Part shown: in pieces, positions 1 to 6,880 of the stretch
Layout of the letters: each line of letters opens with the position of its first letter
How positions within the stretch are numbered: the stretch's first letter is position 1
Assembly: GCA_937937835.1 (NCBI GenBank)
Contig: CALDBJ010000098.1
Coordinates: forward strand, 1 to 10,689
Direction of reading: 5' to 3'
Length of the DNA stretch: 10,689 nucleotides
Origin: an uncultured Collinsella sp.
Lineage (GTDB): Bacteria > Actinomycetota > Coriobacteriia > Coriobacteriales > Coriobacteriaceae
Translations under genes and position numbers: made by a program
The notes under the pieces: model-generated
Databases searched by the model: none
Told to the model about the DNA's origin: nothing
The model's input: the letters and a program-made list of their open reading frames with translations, nothing else

Positions 1-135
1 GGAACTCGCGATAAACTTAACCCCCGCCCCGGAGCCCAGCGGGCAATCATCGTTGTACCTATCACTGATACCAATAAACCGCTTGCATATCGTCTGTTGG
101 CTTGGCACGGTACAATGCTTGTAGCTTTAAATTAA
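1..135 (+). CDS. Possible 3' end of an upstream gene (ambiguous partial frame)
   Basis: Reading frame 1 is open from the first base to a TAA at 133-135, giving 44 residues that end in ...AWHGTMLVALN. I recognise no family. The frame would stop 20 bases before the next gene. Caution is needed: frame 2 is also open to a TAG at 122-124, and on the opposite strand an ATG at 50-48 follows an AGGT at 60-57 and opens a frame off the left edge. Any of these could be chance in 135 bases. The sequence to the left would settle which, if any, is real. Confidence 0.25.
   Translation, partial: GTRDKLNPRPGAQRAIIVVPITDTNKPLAYRLLAWHGTMLVALN
111..116 (+). promoter_or_regulatory. Candidate -10 element TACAAT upstream of the RNA methyltransferase
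   Basis: TACAAT matches the sigma-A -10 consensus at 5 of 6 positions and lies 39 bases before the ATG at 156. No good -35 box sits at 17 bp; the nearest TTG-type hexamer, TTGCAT at 83-88, is 22 bp away. An alternative pairing is TTGGCA (102-107) with TTTAAA (126-131) at 18 bp. The ribosome binding site of the gene is a weak GGGG at 145-148, 7 bases before the ATG. Confidence 0.35.
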
Positions 136-155
136 TAAATTAGTGGGGTTAATTC

Positions 156-1601
156 ATGGCAGAATCTCGTGCGGAGCGTAAGGCTCGTCGTGCTTTGATC
201 GAAGCAGCTGAGGGGTCGGAGGAGAAATCTTCTACGAAATCCAAGTCTTCTAAAGCTGCAAAAAGCAAATCGGCCAAGAGCAGGGCTAAGGCCAAGCGTC
301 CCGGCTCTCGTCGGAACGAGGATAAGGCATCTCAGACTCGCTCCAAGCGCTCGCATAAAGATCGGGTTTCGTCTGCGCGTAAGGCTGTGGACCCCAAGTC
401 CCCCTGTTCGATCATGAAAGCTTGCGGTGGGTGCACGGCGCTCAATCGTCCTTATAAGAAGCAGCTCGCCGCCAAGCAGGCTGCTATGGAGGAGCTTTTT
501 GCTTCGCTTTGTGAGCGTGAGGGCATTGCTGTAGATCCTATTCGTGGCATGGGTGTCACCCTGGGCGACCCGGGCAAATATCCTGCGCCGCGCGGTTTTC
601 GCCATAAGGCCGCCACTCCCTTTGCTCCCGGTAAGGAGGGCGCTGTCCGTTGCGGTTTCTTTGAGCGCGGCACGCACAAGATCGTTGCCGTACCCGAATG
701 CCCCGTCGAGGCACCGGGCGCCCGTCAGATTCTCAACGGCATCGCACGCGAAGCTGAGCGGCTGCATATTCCCGCCTTTAATGAGGACAAGCATCTTGGT
801 TTGCTTCGCTATGCCGTCGTCCGCTGCGGTTGGCGTACCGACCAGGTCATGGTCACGCTCGTGACCGCTCAGCGCGACTTGCCGCATGCGCAGGAGTTCT
901 TTGAGGCTGTCGCCGCACTCGATCCGCGCATCGTCACCGTCGCCCAAAACATCAACGGACGCCCCGGCAACGCCATCCTCGGCGAGGAAACCCGCATCGT
1001 GTATGGCGCCGAATGCATGCGCGACCAGCTGCTCAGCTGCGAATTCGACATCTCCCCCACCGCGTTTTATCAGACCAACCCGCAACAGACCGAGCTGCTC
1101 TATCAGCTCGCTATCGACGGCATGGATTTGCACCAGGGCGATGTGCTCATGGATGCCTACTGTGGCAGCGGTACCATCGGTCTTTGCGCAGCTAAAGATG
1201 CCCAGAACAAGGGTATCGGCATTATGCTGCTCGGCGTTGAGCGCAACCCGGCGGGCATTGCCGACGCACGTCGCAATGCCGAGCTCAACGGCCTCACCCG
1301 CAGCGCTTGGTTTATGGCCGACGACGCCACCGACTACATCCTGGATGCCGCCGACAACAACGAACGCGTCGACGTTCTTTCCATCGACCCGCCGCGCGCC
1401 GGCTCCACGCCCGAGTTCCTCGAAGCTGCCTGCGCACTTAAGCCACGCCGCATCACCTATATCAGCTGCAACCCCGTGACCCAAGAGCGCGACCTGCACC
1501 AGCTCCTCGACGGAGGCTATCGCCTGCTCAAGATCACGCCAGTCGACATGTTCCCTCACACCGACCACACCGAAACCGTAGCGGTCCTCGAACGCCGCTA
1601 A
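156..1601 (+). CDS. rlmD: RlmD/TrmA-family RNA (uracil-C5)-methyltransferase
   Basis: This 481-residue protein should transfer a methyl group from S-adenosylmethionine to C5 of a uridine in RNA, most likely 23S rRNA. Residues 1-80 form a basic, low-complexity extension rich in Lys, Arg, Ser and Ala. A [4Fe-4S] ligand set typical of RlmD/RlmC proteins follows: Cys84, Cys90, Cys93 (in CGGC) and probably Cys182. The catalytic part shows the SPTAFYQTNPQQ segment (about 300-311), the SAM-binding loop DAYCGSGTIGL (333-343), DPPRAG (411-416) and the nucleophile region ISCNP with Cys438. The probable base Glu473 lies near the C-terminus (HTETVAVL). No N-terminal TRAM domain is visible, which resembles E. 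coli RlmC more than RlmD, so the exact target uridine (747 or 1939 type) is uncertain. The ATG at 156 is preceded by a weak GGGG. Codons in the first third end in T more often than later ones. The gene stands alone and converges on the PHP phosphatase gene. Confidence 0.9.
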   Translation: MAESRAERKARRALIEAAEGSEEKSSTKSKSSKAAKSKSAKSRAKAKRPGSRRNEDKASQTRSKRSHKDRVSSARKAVDPKSPCSIMKACGGCTALNRPYKKQLAAKQAAMEELFASLCEREGIAVDPIRGMGVTLGDPGKYPAPRGFRHKAATPFAPGKEGAVRCGFFERGTHKIVAVPECPVEAPGARQILNGIAREAERLHIPAFNEDKHLGLLRYAVVRCGWRTDQVMVTLVTAQRDLPHAQEFFEAVAALDPRIVTVAQNINGRPGNAILGEETRIVYGAECMRDQLLSCEFDISPTAFYQTNPQQTELLYQLAIDGMDLHQGDVLMDAYCGSGTIGLCAAKDAQNKGIGIMLLGVERNPAGIADARRNAELNGLTRSAWFMADDATDYILDAADNNERVDVLSIDPPRAGSTPEFLEAACALKPRRITYISCNPVTQERDLHQLLDGGYRLLKITPVDMFPHTDHTETVAVLERR

Positions 1602-1625
1602 CCAACCTCAGTAGATTTTTGGGAC

Positions 1626-1662
1626 AAGAAAGGGGGCGACCCGCCTGGGCCGCCCCCTTCGC
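1626..1662. terminator. Bidirectional rho-independent terminator between convergent genes
   Basis: The arms at 1630-1638 (AAGGGGGCG) and 1651-1659 (CGCCCCCTT) pair perfectly. After one mismatch, CCC (1640-1642) pairs with GGG (1647-1649) over a four-base loop. The run AAGAAA just left of the hairpin gives a T-rich tail on the minus strand. The plus-strand tail CGCTTGGTTTA is weaker. The position, 25 bases past the methyltransferase stop and 20 bases before the PHP gene's stop, fits termination from both sides. Confidence 0.8.
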
Positions 1663-1679
1663 TTGGTTTATAAACTCCG

Positions 1680-2501
1680 CTACATCCCATTGCGCAGATC
1701 GCACACGCCGGCTGCCGCCATCTCGCACAGCAGCGTCTCGCGGTCGCGCGTCACGATCAAATCCAGTGGGAAGTGAATCTCGTCGAGCATCTTGCGCGCG
1801 TGATCGAGCTTGCCAATGGCCATGCCAATGTGGGCATCGGTCGACACGCCAATGCCCACGCCCAGCTCGGCGCAGCGCTCGGCGATCTTGCGGCATACGG
1901 CCCAATGCTCAGTGTCGACACCGTGTTCAAGACTATGGTTGTTGATCTCGATAATCTTGTGCTTGGCCTTAGCTGCCAACAGCACCTCGTCGATATCGAA
2001 CGGCACGCCCGAACGCCCCGTGTGACCCAGCATGAACACCTTGGGGTGCTCCAGGGCATTGATATACATCTCGGTCGTCTGGGCCAGCGTCGCGCCCTCA
2101 GCAATCTGCGGATTATGCACGCTCGCAACCAAATAATCCAAATTACGCGTAACCAAATCGAACAGCGAATGCTGACGGCTGTACGAATCGCCGGCAATAT
2201 CGAGCGTGACAGGAGTGTCCTCGCCAAACAGGCTTCCGTCCAGCGAAACGATATCGGCCTCGGCACCACGCAGCACCAGCACGCCGCTCCAAATGCGCGG
2301 CCAGATATCCTGGTTGATAAAGAACTGGTAACTGCGCAGGTCATTGGGGCAAGCCGTAACCATAGAGCTCAAATGGTCGGCAGATCCGAGCACCTGCAGG
2401 CCACGCTCTGCCGCCCAGTACACATTCTCCTCAATGGTCGAATATGCATGCGCAGAGAACATCGTATGGGTATGAATGTCACAAGAAAGCAGGTAGGGCA
2501 T
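1680..2501 (-). CDS. PHP-domain phosphatase, YcdX-like
   Basis: The protein has 273 residues and is a PHP (polymerase and histidinol phosphatase) metal-dependent hydrolase. All nine metal ligands known from the E. coli YcdX type appear present: His10 and His12 (DIHTHT), His18 (SAHAYS), His43 (SADH), Glu81 (GAEAD), His129 (SVHN), His160 (GHTG), Asp222 and His224 (STDAH). This trinuclear set implies phosphoesterase activity. The natural substrate cannot be read from the sequence, and histidinol phosphatase activity should not be assumed because no his genes are nearby. The length is slightly above that of YcdX (about 245). The start is supported by AAGGAG (2512-2507) five bases before the ATG. 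The gene lies 165 bases downstream of the aminotransferase on the same strand, with a candidate promoter of its own. Confidence 0.9.
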   Translation of the reverse strand: MPYLLSCDIHTHTMFSAHAYSTIEENVYWAAERGLQVLGSADHLSSMVTACPNDLRSYQFFINQDIWPRIWSGVLVLRGAEADIVSLDGSLFGEDTPVTLDIAGDSYSRQHSLFDLVTRNLDYLVASVHNPQIAEGATLAQTTEMYINALEHPKVFMLGHTGRSGVPFDIDEVLLAAKAKHKIIEINNHSLEHGVDTEHWAVCRKIAERCAELGVGIGVSTDAHIGMAIGKLDHARKMLDEIHFPLDLIVTRDRETLLCEMAAAGVCDLRNGM

Positions 2502-2666
2502 CAGGTCTCCTTATCTGGCACGGCCGTCGCTTATATTCATTGTACGCATAGCCTTCGATAGTCGTAAAACCACTCCATCCCAAAGACACAACGTCCATGA
2601 CAGCGGGGTCCGGCTTAACACCAAACCCCGTTTCACGTAAAACATTGTAGGCAGAGCGCTTTACTT
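2502..2666 (-). other. Spacer between aminotransferase and PHP genes
   Basis: This 165-base spacer holds two TACAAT boxes and an imperfect hairpin: CGGGGT at 2604-2609 pairs with ACCCCG at 2625-2630, and GG/CC pair inside. The hairpin has no T tract on the minus strand, so it is not a convincing terminator for the aminotransferase. A frame opens at an ATG at 2598 (39 codons, running into the PHP start), but it has no ribosome binding site. The region is slightly richer in A and T than its neighbours. Confidence 0.4.
2539..2567 (-). promoter_or_regulatory. Candidate promoter of the PHP phosphatase gene
   Basis: On the minus strand a TACAAT (2544-2539) lies 17 bases after a weak -35, TTACGA (2567-2562), and 37 bases before the ATG. 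A second TACAAT at 2649-2644 has no clear -35 partner. Confidence 0.35.
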
Positions 2667-3851
2667 TTAACGATACTCGTCCGCCAACTGTTTCCAAGCG
2701 GGTAGCGAATTGACAATCGTTTCGTAGCTCACGCAATAGCCCAGGCGGAACCAACCCGGCATACCAAAGCTGTCCGAGGGAACCGCAAGCAACTCATACT
2801 TCTTTGCGCGCTCGCAAAACGCATTCGCATCGGGCTCGAGTGCCTTCACCCACAGGTAGAAAGCACCGTCCGGCTCAACATAGGTATAGCCGTAGTCCGT
2901 CAAAGCATCGGTGAGCGCCGTGCGGTTGCGGGCATAGGCCCCGACATCACTCGGCTCATCGATGCAATCGATGATCACGCGCTGGAAGAGTGCCGGTGCG
3001 CATACAAAACCCAGCGTACGGGCAGCGCCCGCAACAGCCGGCATCAGACGGGCAGCCTGCGGATTGGTGTTGGGAACCAAAATCCACCCCACGCGCTCAC
3101 CCGGCAGCGACAGCGACTTGGAATACGAGTAGCACACGATGGTGTGCTCGTAGATCGAGGGCACCCAAGGCACCTCGGCACCGTACACGATCTCGCGGTA
3201 CGGCTCATCCGAGATGAGCATAATCGGATTCTCGGGATCGCGCTGAGCGTTGGCCTCGCGCAGAACATTGGCCAGTCGCGTCAGCGTGTTGCGTGTATAT
3301 ACGGCACCAGTCGGATTGTTGGGCGAGTCGATGATGACGGCAGTCGTCTTATCGGTAATCGCCTTGAGCACGTTGTCCACGCTCAGCTGGAACGTATCTT
3401 CATCGGCGAGCGCCTCAACACACGTACAGCCGGCCTTCTCAATCCAAACGCGATACTCCGGAAAGTACGGGGCGATAACAATAACCTCGTCGCCCGGGTT
3501 CGTAACGGCGTTGAGCGTGCAGGTGAGCGAAGCCGCGGCACCCACCGTCATAAAGACGTCCTTACCCTCATAGTTCGTTCCAAAGCGGCGGTTGAGCGAT
3601 TCGGCGACGGCTGCTCGACATTGCGGCAGGCCCGGAGCGGGGGTGTAGCCGTGCAACTGGTCACTCGGCAGCTCCAGGGCCTTCTTAATCGACTCAGCCA
3701 CAGCAGCGGGCGCCGGAACGCTCGGATTGCCCAGCGAAAAATCGAATACGTTTTCCGCACCGATCTGCACCTTGCGCTCAAGGCCATAGCTAAAGATCTC
3801 GCGGATGATGGAGCTTTCCGCACCGCGAGCATACATCGTTTCGTTGATCAT
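2667..3851 (-). CDS. Class I/II pyridoxal-phosphate aminotransferase
   Basis: This is a fold-type I PLP aminotransferase of 394 residues, the normal size for AspC/AlaT relatives. The lysine that binds the cofactor is Lys245 in SYSKSLSLPGER. Other conserved elements are the GYTPAPGLP region (68-76), PNNPTG with Asn179 (177-182), the ISDEPYRE segment with Asp215 and Tyr218, and the substrate carboxylate-binding arginine Arg369 (FRLGYC). It should exchange an amino group between an amino acid and a 2-oxo acid in the cytoplasm. The amino-acid preference (Asp, Ala, aromatic) cannot be assigned. I chose the ATG at 3851 because AAAGGGGAA precedes it at a good distance and the PLP fold begins there. 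A longer frame back to 3950 has no ribosome binding site, and its extra residues are encoded by the inverted repeat and promoter region. Confidence 0.9.
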   Translation of the reverse strand: MINETMYARGAESSIIREIFSYGLERKVQIGAENVFDFSLGNPSVPAPAAVAESIKKALELPSDQLHGYTPAPGLPQCRAAVAESLNRRFGTNYEGKDVFMTVGAAASLTCTLNAVTNPGDEVIVIAPYFPEYRVWIEKAGCTCVEALADEDTFQLSVDNVLKAITDKTTAVIIDSPNNPTGAVYTRNTLTRLANVLREANAQRDPENPIMLISDEPYREIVYGAEVPWVPSIYEHTIVCYSYSKSLSLPGERVGWILVPNTNPQAARLMPAVAGAARTLGFVCAPALFQRVIIDCIDEPSDVGAYARNRTALTDALTDYGYTYVEPDGAFYLWVKALEPDANAFCERAKKYELLAVPSDSFGMPGWFRLGYCVSYETIVNSLPAWKQLADEYR

Positions 3852-3875
3852 CTGTTCCCCTTTCGCATAGGCGCT

Positions 3876-3881
3876 ATTGTA
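3876..3881 (-). promoter_or_regulatory. Candidate -10 element TACAAT of the aminotransferase gene
   Basis: TACAAT on the minus strand lies 24 bases before the ATG at 3851, at the right distance for a short leader. The hexamer at 17 bp upstream (CGGCAC) is not a recognisable -35. Confidence 0.4.
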
Positions 3882-3915
3882 CGCTTTAGCCGAGCAAAGT
3901 GCCGCAGCAATGTTA

Positions 3916-3967
3916 ATTGGGGACAGACTTAAATGCGTGAAAACGCTCATTTAAGTCTGTCCCCAAT
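3916..3967. repeat. Perfect 20-bp inverted repeat, REP/MITE-like
   Basis: The arm ATTGGGGACAGACTTAAATG (3916-3935) is exactly repeated in reverse complement at 3948-3967 around a 12-base centre. Within the centre, CG (3936-3937) can pair with CG (3944-3945) to extend the stem past a small bulge. There is no T tract on either side, so it is not a standard terminator. The GGGGACAGACTTAA motif resembles, from memory, palindromes linked to REP-associated (Y1/IS200-like) transposases in many bacteria. No transposase gene is present here, so mobility is inferred. It sits between the ftsH terminator and the aminotransferase promoter. Confidence 0.75.
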
Positions 3968-3990
3968 CAACAGACGGTCCCATATCGCTC

Positions 3991-4029
3991 AAAAGAAAAA
4001 GCCTCCGCAGGTTTCCCCGCGGAGGCTTT
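3991..4029 (-). terminator. Rho-independent terminator of ftsH
   Basis: GCCTCCGC (4001-4008) pairs perfectly with GCGGAGGC (4019-4026), and AAA/TTT extends the stem to 11 bp over a 10-base loop. On the minus strand the hairpin is followed by a T-rich tail from 4000 to 3991, TTTTTCTTTT. It lies 12 bases beyond the ftsH stop codon and should end the tilS-hpt-ftsH transcripts. Confidence 0.9.
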
Positions 4030-4040
4030 CGCCACAAAGA

Positions 4041-6182
4041 CTATTTGTCGGCGTCGGTGTCGGCATCGGCATCGACGACGGCATGGTCATCGTCAGCATT
4101 ATCGGATGCGGCTTCGGCATCCTCCTGCATGGCCGCCTGCGCAAAGGCCGCGGCATCAGCCGCCAGCTCCTCCTCGCTCATACGAGGCGCGCGCTTCTTG
4201 GTCGGCATGCCGGCCGCCTTGGCATTGCGCTCCTCCTTGGCCGCCAGGATATCGCCCTCGCGCTCAAGGTAGGCATTCCACTCGTTGTCGAGCAGGGCGT
4301 TCACGGCGTCGCCTTCGACGGTCTCGCGCTCAAGCAGCACCTTCGCCATCAGATCGAGCTGATCGCGACGGGCGTCCAGGATCTCGACCGCACGACGATG
4401 GGCTTCGCGCATGATGCGCTGAACCTCGATATCGATGCGGCGTGCCGTCTCCTCGGAGTAATCCTGGTGATCGGCGTAATCGCGACCAAGGAACACCTGA
4501 TGCTGCGCCTCGCCAAACACTTGCGTGCCCAGCTCCTCGCTCATGCCCAGACGCGTAACCATCTCGCGCGCCATCTTGGTCGCACGCTCCAGGTCGTTGC
4601 TCGCGCCCGACGTGATGTCATCGCACATGAGCTCCTCGGCAACGCGACCGCCCAAGAACACGGCGAGCTCGTCGAGCATCTCGTTCTTGGTCTTGAGGAA
4701 GTGGTCCTCCTGCGGAAGCTGCAGCGTGTAGCCCAGGGCCTGACCGCGGCTGACGATCGAGATCTTATGAACCGGATCGGAGTGCTCCAGGATGTGGCCC
4801 ACCAAAGCGTGACCGCTCTCGTGCCAGGCAATCGTGGTGCGCTCGGCCTCGGTCATCACGCGACCCTTGCGTTGCGGTCCGGCAATCACGCGCTCCATCG
4901 ACTCCTCGACCTCGTCCATCGAGATCACGGAACGATGACGGCGAGCGGCCAGCAGCGCAGACTCGTTGAGCAGGTTCGCCAAATCGGCACCAGTAAAGCC
5001 AACGGTCATCTGGGCGAGCTTCTCAAACTTAACGTCCTCGTCCATCGGCTTGTTCTCGGCATGCACGCGCAAGATCTGCTCGCGGCCCTTCACATCCGGA
5101 CGGTCGACCGTAACCTGACGATCAAAACGGCCGGGACGCAGCAATGCCGGATCCAGGATGTCAGGACGGTTGGTCGCAGCGATCAGGATGACCGACTCGC
5201 TTTCCTCAAAGCCGTCCATCTCGACCAGCAGCTGGTTGAGCGTCTGCTCGCGCTCGTCGTGACCGCCGCCCAAGCCAGCTCCGCGCTGACGTCCCACGGC
5301 ATCGATCTCATCGATGAAGATGATCGACGGGGCCTGGGACTTGGCCTCCTTAAAGAGGTCACGCACGCGGCTGGCACCGACACCTACGAACATCTCGACA
5401 AAGTCGGAAGCCGAGATACTAAAGAACGGCACGCCCGCCTCGCCGGCAACGGCCTTGGCCAGCAGCGTTTTACCGGTGCCCGGAGGGCCAACCAGCAACA
5501 CGCCACGCGGGATCTTGGCGCCCAGCTTGCGATAGCGATCCGGATCGCTCAAAAAGTCACGGATCTCCTCGAGCTCCTCGACTGCCTCGTCCACGCCGGC
5601 AACGTCTTCAAACTTGACCTTGGGGCGTGTGGCCTCGTTGGTCTTGGCGTTGGTCTTGCCAAACTGCATGTTCCTGTTGTTGGCGCCCATCATCTGGCGC
5701 ATAAAGTAGAACATGATGGCGATAAGGGCGATCGTCGGAAGCACACTCATCGCCAGGTCGCCCCAAAAATCGGGATCGTTGGTGTTGACGATGTACTTGG
5801 TATCGGGGTGCTCCGCCATAAGCTCGGCAAGCGAATCGGAGCCGACATAGGTCGAGGAGAAGCTCTTGAGCTCGCTCGTATCGCCCTTGTCCTTCTTCGT
5901 CTTCCAGTAATGACCCGTCACGCTTCCGTCTTGAACCGTATAGGTCAGATCTTCGACGCGATCCTGCTTGATGGCGCTCACCATCTCGCTCGTCGCGAGC
6001 TTAACGGTATTGCTGGAATTGGCAAAGCCGGAGCCCATGTTAAAGAAGGCGTAGCCCAGAAGCGCGCAAGCCAAAATAAAATACAGCCAGCCCGTACGCG
6101 TGGGCTTCTTGCCTCCGGGCATCCCCGGGATCTTAGGCTCCCGGGGAGTCTGGGAATTGTTATCGTTATGGTCGTCGGGCAT
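4041..6182 (-). CDS. ftsH: ATP-dependent zinc metalloprotease FtsH
   Basis: FtsH is a membrane-anchored AAA+ protease that forms hexamers, extracts misfolded or short-lived membrane and cytosolic proteins and degrades them. The 713 residues show two membrane segments (about 31-49 and 143-161) flanking an external domain. Then come Walker A GPPGTGKT (232-239), the pore loop FVGVGA (265-270), Walker B IIFIDEID (287-294) and the second region of homology (about 335-354, with Arg349 and Arg352). The zinc site is HESGH (454-458) with a likely third ligand Asp530 in TSGASNDLERAT. The C-terminus from about 664 is low complexity and ends in an acidic Asp/Ala tail. The ATG follows the hpt stop by one base. 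The ribosome binding site GGAGG lies inside hpt, 12 bases before the ATG, which is longer than usual, so translational coupling to hpt is likely. Confidence 0.98.
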   Translation of the reverse strand: MPDDHNDNNSQTPREPKIPGMPGGKKPTRTGWLYFILACALLGYAFFNMGSGFANSSNTVKLATSEMVSAIKQDRVEDLTYTVQDGSVTGHYWKTKKDKGDTSELKSFSSTYVGSDSLAELMAEHPDTKYIVNTNDPDFWGDLAMSVLPTIALIAIMFYFMRQMMGANNRNMQFGKTNAKTNEATRPKVKFEDVAGVDEAVEELEEIRDFLSDPDRYRKLGAKIPRGVLLVGPPGTGKTLLAKAVAGEAGVPFFSISASDFVEMFVGVGASRVRDLFKEAKSQAPSIIFIDEIDAVGRQRGAGLGGGHDEREQTLNQLLVEMDGFEESESVILIAATNRPDILDPALLRPGRFDRQVTVDRPDVKGREQILRVHAENKPMDEDVKFEKLAQMTVGFTGADLANLLNESALLAARRHRSVISMDEVEESMERVIAGPQRKGRVMTEAERTTIAWHESGHALVGHILEHSDPVHKISIVSRGQALGYTLQLPQEDHFLKTKNEMLDELAVFLGGRVAEELMCDDITSGASNDLERATKMAREMVTRLGMSEELGTQVFGEAQHQVFLGRDYADHQDYSEETARRIDIEVQRIMREAHRRAVEILDARRDQLDLMAKVLLERETVEGDAVNALLDNEWNAYLEREGDILAAKEERNAKAAGMPTKKRAPRMSEEELAADAAAFAQAAMQEDAEAASDNADDDHAVVDADADTDADK

Positions 6183-6183
6183 C

Positions 6184-6732
6184 TTACGAATAAACCTCCG
6201 GTTTCAAAATGCCCAGATACGGAAGGTTACGATAGCGCTCGGCATAGTCGAGGCCGTAGCCCACCACAAAGGCATCGGGGCAATGGGTTCCAACATACTT
6301 GGGCGTGATGGCCGAGGTGCGGTCCTCAACGTCCTTCCACAGGAAGGCAGCGACCTCCAGCGAAGCGGGCTTGCGGCTCTCGAGGTTCTTCATCAGGTAC
6401 TTGAGGGTCAGGCCCGAGTCCAGAATGTCCTCGACGATCAGCACGTCGCGACCACGGATGTCGATATCCAGATCCTTAATGATACGCACGATGCCCGAAG
6501 ACTTCACACCGTCGCCATAGCTCGAAACAGCCATGAAATCGATGTTGGTCGGTAGCTCAATCTTGCGCATCAGGTCGCCCATAAAGACCACGGCACCGCG
6601 CAGAACCGCGATCAGCACCAGATCCTTACCCGCGTAGTCGCGAGTGATCTCCTCGCCCAGGCGAGAAACGATGCCGTCGATATCCTCCTGCGTAAACAGA
6701 ACCTTCTCGATATCCGGATGTTGAGAAGCCAT
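6184..6732 (-). CDS. hpt: Hypoxanthine phosphoribosyltransferase
   Basis: This 182-residue type I phosphoribosyltransferase converts hypoxanthine (and usually guanine) plus PRPP to IMP or GMP in purine salvage. The PRPP-binding loop is VEDILDSGLT (100-109), with the two acidic residues Glu101 and Asp102. The upstream flexible-loop segment SSYGDGVKSSG (70-80) and the early VLRGA loop (43-47) are typical of bacterial Hpt. The C-terminal part GYGLDYAERYRNLPYLG matches the family signature. Length is normal. AAAGGG lies five bases before the ATG. The gene sits between tilS and ftsH, an order shared with many Gram-positive bacteria such as Bacillus subtilis. It has a candidate promoter in the 148-base gap behind tilS. 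Confidence 0.96.
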   Translation of the reverse strand: MASQHPDIEKVLFTQEDIDGIVSRLGEEITRDYAGKDLVLIAVLRGAVVFMGDLMRKIELPTNIDFMAVSSYGDGVKSSGIVRIIKDLDIDIRGRDVLIVEDILDSGLTLKYLMKNLESRKPASLEVAAFLWKDVEDRTSAITPKYVGTHCPDAFVVGYGLDYAERYRNLPYLGILKPEVYS

Positions 6733-6789
6733 GACAACCCTTTCTTGTGCTTAATCGCCCACACACCGCCGTATGGACGCGAACTACAC

Positions 6790-6819
6790 ATTCTAGCAGC
6801 GCACGGGGTATATTTTCCA
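6790..6819 (-). promoter_or_regulatory. Candidate promoter of hpt-ftsH
   Basis: On the minus strand TGGAAA (6819-6814) and TAGAAT (6795-6790) are spaced by 18 bases. The -10 is preceded by TGC, giving an extended -10 element. The predicted start near 6783 gives a leader of about 50 bases to the hpt ATG. This would let hpt and ftsH be expressed apart from tilS. Confidence 0.5.
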
Positions 6820-6820
6820 G

Positions 6821-6841
6821 CCCGCGCACCATCAGCGCGGG
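6821..6841. repeat. Hairpin CCCGCGC/GCGCGGG between tilS and hpt
   Basis: A perfect 7-bp inverted repeat with a 7-base loop ends one base from the proposed -35 box of hpt. On the minus strand no T tract follows, so it is a poor rho-independent terminator. It could slow or partly end read-through from tilS, or be a protein-binding dyad. Confidence 0.4.
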
Positions 6842-6880
6842 AATACCGTCAACGCCGCACAGAACAGCTGGTGCGAGGGG

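Noticed and set aside
132..1568. 478-codon open frame on the minus strand, antisense to the RNA methyltransferase
   Set aside because: It overlaps a gene with clear catalytic motifs, has no family features, and is explained by codon bias in GC-rich DNA.
3852..3950. N-terminal extension of the aminotransferase starting at 3950
   Set aside because: It is encoded by the inverted repeat and the promoter region, has no ribosome binding site, and the fold starts at the ATG at 3851.
3933..6308. 791-codon open frame on the plus strand covering all of ftsH
   Set aside because: FtsH on the other strand has every hallmark. The antisense frame starts inside the inverted repeat, lacks a ribosome binding site and its product is His/Leu/Val-rich filler typical of shadow frames.
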